The notes under the pieces: generated by a model
Told to the model about the DNA's origin: nothing
What the model saw: the letters and a program-made list of their open reading frames with translations, nothing else
Database searches by the model: none
Made by a program: the position numbers and the translations under genes
Shown here: positions 30,745-64,000 of the stretch, piece after piece
Position numbering within the stretch: the stretch's first letter is position 1
How the letters are laid out: every line of letters begins with the position of its first letter
Origin: Bugula neritina
Lineage: Eukaryota > Bryozoa > Gymnolaemata > Cheilostomatida > Bugulidae
DNA: 64,000 nucleotides
Assembly: GCA_964035545.1 (NCBI GenBank)
Contig: OZ037767.1
Location: 7,368,207-7,432,206 of the forward strand
Direction: 5' to 3'

Positions 30745-31749
30745 TTACAGACTAGAAGTAAGAGCTGGATCTTCCACACAGTTAGTTGTTAAAGTCGAAA
30801 GTGGAGAAACACGAGCAGGGTTTCGACAACGCCAGTAAGAGATCTTCTGGTAAATAAGACTTCGGTATGTGGAGTTAGCTAAACCGTAGAGCAATGGGTT
30901 TGCTAAGGAGTTCAACTCCAACACGATAAGGGCAAATATTTCTAGTTCAACGCTGACTATACCACTAGCCCAGAGAACTGCCGAGAAAATTGGCGGCAGC
31001 CAGCATAAAATGCTGCTGCTAATGATACCTCCTATAGTCTTTGTCACTTCAGAGGTGTGTCTATTCTTCTTGATAGTTTTGCTTTTAGCAACGTGTATTC
31101 TAAACAGAACTAAAGTATAAATATACACGGCTATCATGACTATCCAGCAACATAATATTGCCAGATTTGTTGGGAGACCCAACATTGGAATGTCATTACT
31201 GCCAAAGTTACACGGGCCAACATCTTTAACAGAAAACCCTGTTTTATGAAATACAACTCCAATCGAAGAATATAAAAGAGTGTAGAAGGCAATCACAAGA
31301 ATCATAATTTTTGGATACCATTTTACAAACTCTCTGCTCTGGTAGGTTACGCTCTGCTTTAGGCAGTACGCCCTGTCAATGCTGACCATGACAATCACAC
31401 TCGCCATAGAAGCGTATGTAGTGTGTAGGTACACTGCTGTGGCGGCACAAAAAGCGCTGTGCTCTGCTAAAAGGTGTTGCATGGTTTCATTGCTCAGTAT
31501 CAGACGAACCACTCCGAGCAACAAGTCCATGGCTGCCAGGATGATGAGGAATAGCTTGTAGTTGTAGTATTTAGCTTTTCGAAGAGTAGGTTGATTCCAA
31601 ACTACTGATAGATGTACTCCATTTATTATTATAGTTATTGCCGCTATAATGTTGAATGTAACAATGAAAGCTACTGGGAGTTTTTCTTCTGGTTTGAATG
31701 TCTCATTCCTCATGTTGCCGATGACCTTGTCGTACAAGTATGGGGGCAT
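30745..31749 (-). CDS. Rhodopsin-class G-protein-coupled receptor, intronless, orphan
   Basis: One uninterrupted frame of 334 residues with seven hydrophobic segments: about 26-50, 64-86, 98-124, 146-167, 193-217, 239-262 and 268-291. Class A landmarks are present: N43 in TM1, D75 in TM2 (AAMDLLLG), C101 before TM3 and C180 in loop 2 (expected disulfide), CWLPP at 249-253 in TM6, and NPLLY at 284-288 in TM7. The TM3 motif reads D125-R126-A127, a DRA variant of DRY. An N-glycosylation site (NET, residue 15) lies in the short N-terminus, and the tail is short with cysteines at 308 and 324. There is no signal peptide. Receptors of this type act at the plasma membrane through heterotrimeric G proteins. 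The ligand cannot be inferred. A single coding exon is common in class A receptors and could also reflect retroposition. Confidence 0.88.
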   Translation of the reverse strand: MPPYLYDKVIGNMRNETFKPEEKLPVAFIVTFNIIAAITIIINGVHLSVVWNQPTLRKAKYYNYKLFLIILAAMDLLLGVVRLILSNETMQHLLAEHSAFCAATAVYLHTTYASMASVIVMVSIDRAYCLKQSVTYQSREFVKWYPKIMILVIAFYTLLYSSIGVVFHKTGFSVKDVGPCNFGSNDIPMLGLPTNLAILCCWIVMIAVYIYTLVLFRIHVAKSKTIKKNRHTSEVTKTIGGIISSSILCWLPPIFSAVLWASGIVSVELEIFALIVLELNSLANPLLYGLANSTYRSLIYQKISYWRCRNPARVSPLSTLTTNCVEDPALTSSL

Positions 31750-33377
31750 TTTGCAGTGTAGTCTTACAGAATTCGTTTAGCTGCCTAAGCTGAGACTCTC
31801 CTATGTTTAGACATAATCACTGTTCTACTTGTATAGACACTGTAGGCTTGCCTGTGCTAAAAATAAAAACATAGCAAATTGATTATGCAGCCAGTGTCAT
31901 GTACAGTCATATCAAGTACATCCCACAACACCTTGCAGAGCTCTGGGTGAATATGGCCGACTTGTATTTTCACCTACCATTCATGTGTATCAGCAAAACA
32001 TTACCTACTTTGATATTTTGCAACACTCACAGGAATATAATTATTTTATTATTCAATGAGGATCTATGATTACAGGCACAAGTTATATGGCTAATTTGAG
32101 TTTAACTCCTATAATAAAAATATAATTAGACAGCATGCTAACAATTATATTCTGCATTGCCTCATTCTGAGTTTAGTCAGCATTGCTATCAAAACCAGTT
32201 ACAATTAGCAAATAGTATGAGATAGCTAATTTGCCTCTTGAATAGTGCATGTATCTGACTAGCTTACCAGATGTTGAAAAGTACTTAAATGCTGCAAGTG
32301 AAAACTCAACACTACTCAATAGAATATTTTGATAAAATTGTTTTCAAGGGAAGCATTATTATTAAGAAGTTACTTAAAGCACCAAGTTGAAATCAAAATA
32401 TTATGTTTCAAAAATTCACCAACTTGCACAACATTTTCAGGATTCTATTATTATGTAAAATAAAGGTTAGATTTTAAATATTTCCATACTACATTATATA
32501 CTCTTTATTTAAAAATGGTAAGCTCCCTTCAGTTGGTTAATTGCAAAATGCAGTGTTGTTTAGTGTATGGTTTTAAAAAGTATTAGAAGTAACAACATTA
32601 AACTTTCTCGCAAAATGAAAATTCATTCTATGTAACGTCATGCCCTAGCAACACAACTCTCTACTTTCTAATGCCCAAACTACATAGTTTAATTAAATTA
32701 TCTTGTGTTAGTATATGAATAATTGAAATTATAGTTCTTAGCCAAACTCTAGATGCTTAAATAGATAAAACTATAAATATTTTCTTTTAGAAAATACCCA
32801 AAAGCTACATAAAATAATGTCATTAATTGAATTGAATGAAATTATTTCAATTAAAATGTAAGGTTTGGTAAATTTTTGTAAGAGTATAATACATATAAAA
32901 AGTTATATATATAGAACTAACCAGTTGAACTACGATATAAATTAATAAAAAACATAGCAAGCCAGGTGAAAAGGGTATATTTGAGTTTCAGACGCAAAAC
33001 TAAAACAAAGTCTAGCTAAATTTATTATAATTGGAATATTTTTTAAAGCAGTTCAACTTTAGATTAAACTTAATATTATATGTTTGAGTAGATAAATATG
33101 TTTACAACTACCTACGATAAAATTTATAAAGCTCGAGCAAGAAACACAAATGCCAACCTATTGGGATGCATTATATAACTTTGAAACATATGATTGCAGC
33201 ATAATATTTTTACAATGAAAACATATTCTTGATTATAAAATATAAAATTGTGCTTTTTTTTAAAGATGCAACTCAATCTGCATGAAAGTATATCACTTGA
33301 GATTGTCACATTAACAATTGTTAAATTATAACTTTATTAATGCATCATGTATTTTATATATGTGCATATGTGTAGAT

Positions 33378-33592
33378 GTGTGTGCATGTGTGTGCGTGTG
33401 TGAGTTTGTGTGTGTGTGTGTGTGTGCGTGTGTGCGCGTGCGTGCGTGCGTGCGTACGTGTGCGCGTGCGTGCGTGCGTGCGTACGTGCGTGCGTGTGTG
33501 TGTGTGTGTGTGTGTGTGAGTTTGTGTGTGGGTGGATGGGTGGGTGTAGGTGTGTGAGTTTGTGTGTTTGCGTGTGCATACGAATGTGTGTA
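33378..33592. repeat. (TG)n/(CG)n-rich microsatellite
   Basis: About 215 bp of alternating purine-pyrimidine sequence, mostly TG with TGCG and TACG interruptions. Such tracts can adopt Z-DNA. The Cys/Val and His/Thr repeat frames on both strands are shadows. Confidence 0.9.
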
Positions 33593-34527
33593 AATTCAAA
33601 TATAAAAACTCTAAAACTACGCCTTCAAAAATACTAAGGAGACACCAAGTTCTGAATTATATAAGAAAAATAAATTATAAATTAATTAGCGATGGAACAC
33701 TGCTGTCAAAGTATTGTAATTCAGTTACCATGTGTAATGCACCACAGTATGTACCACATAGAGAATCAAAAGTATTACTTTACAATCATACAACTTACGA
33801 ATATTAACAATAGTGTTACATACGTACGTTTGTGTTTTTATTTATTAATAAACTCACTGCTTAATTGTCTGTATTAGGTTTTGGTAGAGCTTGAAAGAGC
33901 TTTAGTGTAGGTACTAAGTTGCTTTGCTTGGCTCAGGTGTTAGCTTGAGCTCCGATCATTTGTACAGCCTCTTGGTTGGGGTATTCCTCTGGTAGCACTC
34001 ATTAACACATTTTTAATTTGTACATTCACAATCTCTTTCTAAATGAAACTTCCTGCATTCGTCAATCTTTACACAATCAAGTTACTCTCTCTCTTTCTTC
34101 ATGAACTCTGTTTATCTATTTCATACATGCTCTTTTATATATCTACTGTACCATGTATAATCAACACACAGGCTACACCTACACTTCATTCTATATTACC
34201 AGAGCTAAGCTTAGTCAACTTATAGTTGTGCTCCCTAGATCACCGTAGGGGGGATAACTGCTTATTGATAAAAGAAAAATAGTGACATAACGTTAGATTA
34301 AAGTTTTAAGTGATCCTAAAATACACATTTACAGTACTGCTAGCCTGCTTTTTATTTTGCTTTTTTTGTCTTTAAAATTACAAAACTAGTAGCCTACCTA
34401 CAGTTAATGTGAGTAAAAAGCTGGATTAAACTTATTTTACATGGTTTAATATTCAATTGTTGTTTAGAACCTCAATTCCCAGTTATCTTCCCTTTCTATA
34501 CATAGAGAGCACAACTATCATTTAAAC

Positions 34528-34623
34528 CAGGGGTGTCCAACCTTTTCAGAGAGATGGCTACTTAAATGGAATATTTTATGGCGAGGGCTACATTGCAAAA
34601 TTTAACTTGGGTTGGGGGCCACA
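34528..34623 (+). mobile_element. hAT (Charlie-like) terminal fragment
   Basis: CAGGGGTGTCCAACCTTTTC, followed by AGAGAGATGGCTACTT and TTGGGTTGGGGGCCACAG, resembles the terminal inverted repeat and subterminal sequence of hAT-Charlie elements (CAGGGGTGTCCAAAC type). I found no matching opposite end or 8-bp target duplication, so it is at best a fragment. Confidence 0.4.
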
Positions 34624-35679
34624 GCAGCAGCAATTTTTAAGGCACTTGATTACTCTACATAAAGCAACATATCTATTTTGACTGTCAAGCGCAGTTGGGG
34701 TTTACATTACTATCTTGTCCTATTGCTTGATCAGCCCTTGAAGCAACAACTGGAACTCAATTCTACTCTTAATATACAGGAGTAAACCATCAACTCACTG
34801 TAAAATTGATTCTAGCAGTTACAATAACATTTGCAACACTTTCAACTATCCTTTCTGTCTATTATGTGTAACTTTCGTATTATAATTGTAATATAATTTG
34901 TAGAATAATAAGCTACATGATTGTTTAGTGCACTGTAAAAAAATGAACAGTTGGGAAAATATGAAATTTATACTGTTAACCTTTAGTGACATCTAAAATA
35001 CATGCTATGTGTGACCCAAAAGAAAATATCACACAAAGAAAATCCAAAATTTCAAAAAAAAACAAACAAGAGATAAGTTTGTCATATTATACAAAAATAT
35101 GTTCATAAGTCTAAAAATTTCAAAATAATTTTAGATTTATATACAACTTCCTATCAACTTGCACAAAAATGTTTATAAATATGATATGAAATGTGGATCA
35201 AAGAGATTGAATATGTTATACTATAAAATGATAAAACCAGCAATAGCATAAGTAAAAACATGAGCACAATCAAATAACAACAACAAAAACCGCAAATAAG
35301 ATGAACTTTGGCCAAACATAAAACAAATATAAATACACCAAAACATAAAAATGACACACAGTCAAAAAATATGTTACAAAACACTTTCTAGAGCAGATTA
35401 GGTTGGAAAACTTTTGCACAAAACCAAACACTCTGTACACAACCTAGAACCTATACTGCATGGAGTGACCTAACCAGTTATATACAATGTAAAATCATGA
35501 GTACAGAATGACGAAGTAACTTAAATATACAAAGAGGTGGCCTGCTTATTAAGAAAATATGTCAGTTTTATAACCCTAAATAATGGGAATTAAAAATTGC
35601 CAGTAATTCACAACCTTTCTATTAAACCAACTAGTTTCTAAGTATAAATAATATGGAAACACGCAGTGGCATGTTTTCA

Positions 35680-60705
<25,026 letters not shown>

Positions 60706-63700
60706 TTCAGAAGATCACTCAAATAGTTAGTTAACTCATCTCACCATCCTGAAATAATATGCTTATGGTATGCGCTGCTTGAATGTCTACATTATATCCT
60801 GAAACAAGATGCTTATTAGTAAATTTTCAAAATAAAATTATTCATAATTAAAGAAAATATTCTTTAATAAGATTGCTGCAGATAAATTTCCAAGTTTTCA
60901 TTCAATTTGTAGATAAAAACATAGTCCATTTTATATTACAATTTATAAACAAAAAATACTTCATGAGTTATAGCTTTAGTTGGACATTGCTTCTATACTC
61001 ACAAGCTAGATAACTTACTAAATTAAATTCAACTTCATACATTAAAGAGATCAATGAATTGACTAGCTTTTCTTCAACAGCAGTAGACTAGCATATTCCC
61101 AGAGGGGAGATAATGTATACAAGGCGAACATACAACCTATGTGGAAATAAATTATTTGAATTGAACAGAACAACTCAAAGAAAAGTGTAGAACACCAGCT
61201 AGTAAATGTTCCATTACCAGAGTTATGGGAATGACATTTAGTAGGTATACACAAGTTTAAAGGATGAGGACTTTTACAGGGTGCTCAAATAAGCATTGTG
61301 ATTGTGTAAAAATGGTTTTTGTTAATTTATCAATTGACTAGGAAAAATCAGTTTGTTAACAATCATTCAACAGAGAAATTGTCTGGTGAACTTGAAGCCA
61401 TGAACTAAATATAGCAGTGTATGCTTAAAGATCTTACTGTTACTATGGTTACCCACACAACATTCCAGTTAACTGCATTTACACAGCAACTTCTAACAAA
61501 TTCTTAAAACAATTAGTGATTTAATCCCAGGAATTTACTCTATCCAATCTTTTAAAAATACAATAAATGTAATTAACTGATGAAGAAATGAAATATAACT
61601 TTATACAAAGGACTAAGAACAATGATTAACTTTTCAGTCATTATTAATAATATTCAATATATTGAGTGTAATTAAATTGCAATGATAAGCCTGTAACTGA
61701 AACTAAGTGGTTGAACAACACAAACATAAATTGTCTATTCCATAAAAATAGAAACTGTCATTAGACTCAAAGTTGACCTTAAGACCAACCTCCTCTAAAT
61801 TATAAACTCAAATGTACACATGTATAAACATATTAGAATATGAATGATAAAAAGAAGAGAAATAGAATTTAAAGCCATTATTTTGCTCACGTGCTGTTAA
61901 ACAATAAAACAAAAACTCACATTTTGCTTTCAAAAAAATTATTAAAATTCTTGGTAAACAAAGTACTGCACTTATGCAGTACGGAATTATATAAAAATTT
62001 ACTGCTAAATGCAGGACTAGTAAGCTGTAGAATACAAATGACCAGGATGGAACATTAAGTAAGTAGTATTTAATAGGTGATTGATTTTCATACAGAACCA
62101 CGTGCAAATTATCCCCTACTCAGTATAGACATGCCAGTACAGATTAAACTGGCAAAAGGGTGTGTACCTGAGAGCATAATAACAAAGTATTTACAAACAG
62201 CCCAGCTAATAAGTGTTTTAATAGTTAGGTAGAGTTCAGTATGCAGTGAGCACATTATAATTAGACTATAATAGTAGTATGAGAACTCAAACTGGAGGCC
62301 ACAGGTAAGATGAATGCAATGATCCACACACGGCCTTAATGAGCAAAGTTAAATTATATACCGAAAATCAAGAGAAAGCATTGAGGCGAGTTGACATTAT
62401 TCTAACTATATAGATACTATGTAAATACAGTTATATCAAGCCACAGTCTGATTATACAACAGTACTACAGATAAGTTAGCTGACAAAATCTCAAGAGGCA
62501 GAGAATATTAATTTTCCAGCATGCTGTCCATAAGCATGATCTTCATAGGAAGAAATAAGCTGAGGTATAAGGCAGTTTAGCATGCAACATCACACTCCGT
62601 CAATTAATCACTAAACCATTATAACATGAACTATGTGATTTACATGCTAAGTTTGTCGTAGCAGCAAGCCAAAATAAAGGTCTATTTTAAAGTTGCTAGT
62701 AATGAGTGCAGTATGAAAAGATAATCAATAAATGTTGGTATTCCATACACTGCTATCGAGAGGGCATGGCTCAGATGGGATTTTTCATTAACTTTATGAT
62801 TAGTATTATATATAGCCTATTAGATAGAACATTACGTAGAGCTGAGTAAATAAATTAGTAATTGAAGTGTAGAAAGTCATGTTGCCATTCCATATGTGTA
62901 ATAGTAGCCTTATATGACAATGAGTTACACTCTCACTCCACACCTGTAAATTACACTGTATACACTATACTGGGGGTCTACAAAATTCAATGTATTTGCT
63001 ATAATGCAGTTGGAAGAAAAATCGAAGATAAATTCTTAGGTAGGATGAAGAGGCTTAGCACAAGGTCCAAGGTCCATTTAACATTGAATAGGTTAGACCT
63101 TGGCAGTATCAAAACGCCCCTTCTTTTCCAAGGAAATACATTTTGCAACATATCACACCTAAAACTAAAACAACTTATAAATTTTGCAAAAGACTAGTCA
63201 AGTGAATAGCTTAAGATTTCGGATTTCCATTGAATAACCCAGTGTTGAGCTTATAGATGGTCCCATTAAAATTGATTATGAGACAAATTTGCACTCATTT
63301 CATGGTAATTCAACTGAAAATAGATCTTATAGTCTTATATTTCATGTTACTGACGTGTTTATGTGAAAAAAATTGATACTACATATAACGTGAAAAAGTG
63401 ACTTGAGCTATATATGCTTATACTCTATTTCTATCCATAAATACTCTATAACATCTTTTCATTTTGATAATTACTAAGAATGTCAACTGAATATGATATC
63501 ATTAACAAATATTAATTAGAATATGGGTTCCAAGCTTCATGACTAGATGTAAAGAAACTAACAGAAATTTACTGAAATTCAATTGTGAAAGTAACTCATT
63601 GAAACGCACACTAAACTGGCACATGAAGTGTAAATAGCAAAAACTGATATAAATTTAATAGTCAAGTAAATGCTATTAACATTTATTAAAACAAGTTGCA

Positions 63701-64000
63701 TAAGTAAGAAAATATTGAGTTAATTTTGTGATCGAAATAGTAAGATTATTAAAAATGAAAATAACATGATTTACCACAATGTACATACTAGTAACTTATA
63801 TATACAATACACATTTAGTTGAAATGACGGTCTGTTACGCTTAAGTAATACAACTAATAGCTACACCTAGTACCTGTATCTTTAATATTCATTATACGTC
63901 AAGTTCTAAGTGATAGTTCTCGTATTTTCTTTATAGAAGTATCTATAATTATATGGATCCTTATAGCATTGATAAAATATCCCAATTCACTAAGCCTAGT
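60706..64000. other. PLC beta 5' flank and gene-poor region
   Basis: Just upstream of the PLC beta ATG are two acceptor-like sites on the minus strand, TATTATTTCAG (about 60750) and CTTGTTTCAG (about 60800), so the 5' UTR is probably spliced and the promoter lies further right. Beyond that I see only AT-rich sequence. The longest open frame (62862-63197, plus, 111 residues) has no recognisable domain. Confidence 0.45.

Larger units (their letters stand above)
31750..35679. other. Intergenic region between GPCR and PLC beta
   Basis: AT-rich, with the GPCR promoter side near 31750-31900 and the 3' UTR of the PLC beta gene below 35680. It contains the (TG/CG)n tract at 33378-33592 and a hAT-like terminal fragment near 34528. 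The short open frames, including those over the TG tract, have no protein character. Confidence 0.5.

Noticed and set aside
33318..33599. Cys/Val-rich and His/Thr-rich frames on both strands
   Set aside because: Translations of the TG/CG microsatellite.
62862..63197. 111-residue plus-strand frame near the right end
   Set aside because: Isolated, no domain, no flanking exons with matching phase, and composition like the surrounding DNA.

Overview
This is nuclear DNA from an invertebrate animal. It is visibly AT-rich, with long coding-poor stretches, GT-AG introns, tRNA-derived SINEs, MITE-like hairpins and many minisatellites. Three conserved genes (PRPF3, PIGH and a PLCB4/NorpA-type phospholipase C beta) could be assembled exon by exon with consistent phases. 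The intron-rich gene structures and short tRNA-headed SINEs would suit a lophotrochozoan, but that is a guess. All gene models were built by eye from splice consensus, phase continuity and remembered family sequences. No search was run, and counts described as approximate are approximate.

Layout, left to right: (1) 1-135, minus: first coding exon of a secreted or membrane protein running off the left edge. (2) 2121-6654, minus: six-exon single-pass membrane protein with a tryptophan/serine-rich repeat ectodomain and a cytoplasmic tail carrying NPxY and PPxY motifs. (3) 7814-17380, minus: PRPF3, the U4/U6 snRNP splicing factor, 15 coding exons and 600 residues. (4) 19099-20480, plus: PIGH, a subunit of the first enzyme of GPI-anchor synthesis, five exons and 194 residues. 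It is head-to-head with PRPF3. (5) 20917-28594, minus: nine-exon protein of 452 residues with two HMG boxes, tail-to-tail with PIGH. (6) 30745-31749, minus: intronless rhodopsin-class GPCR, 334 residues. (7) 35680-60705, minus: phospholipase C beta, 26 exons plus one probable 12-nt micro-exon, about 1187 residues. (8) 60706-64000: no gene recognised.

The genes do not form a pathway or operon; they are ordinary neighbouring eukaryotic genes. The GPCR lies next to a G-protein effector (PLC beta), but nothing in the sequence shows a functional link. No previously undescribed multi-gene system is apparent. The most interesting features are local: a coding 39-bp minisatellite that builds a Trp-rich ectodomain, a strong micro-exon at the PLC beta EF-hand region, an array of tandemly copied 5' splice sites directly after a PLC beta exon, a PRPF3 with no visible PWI domain, a small hairpin MITE family with four copies, and a nested inverted-repeat element with a possible TTA target duplication.
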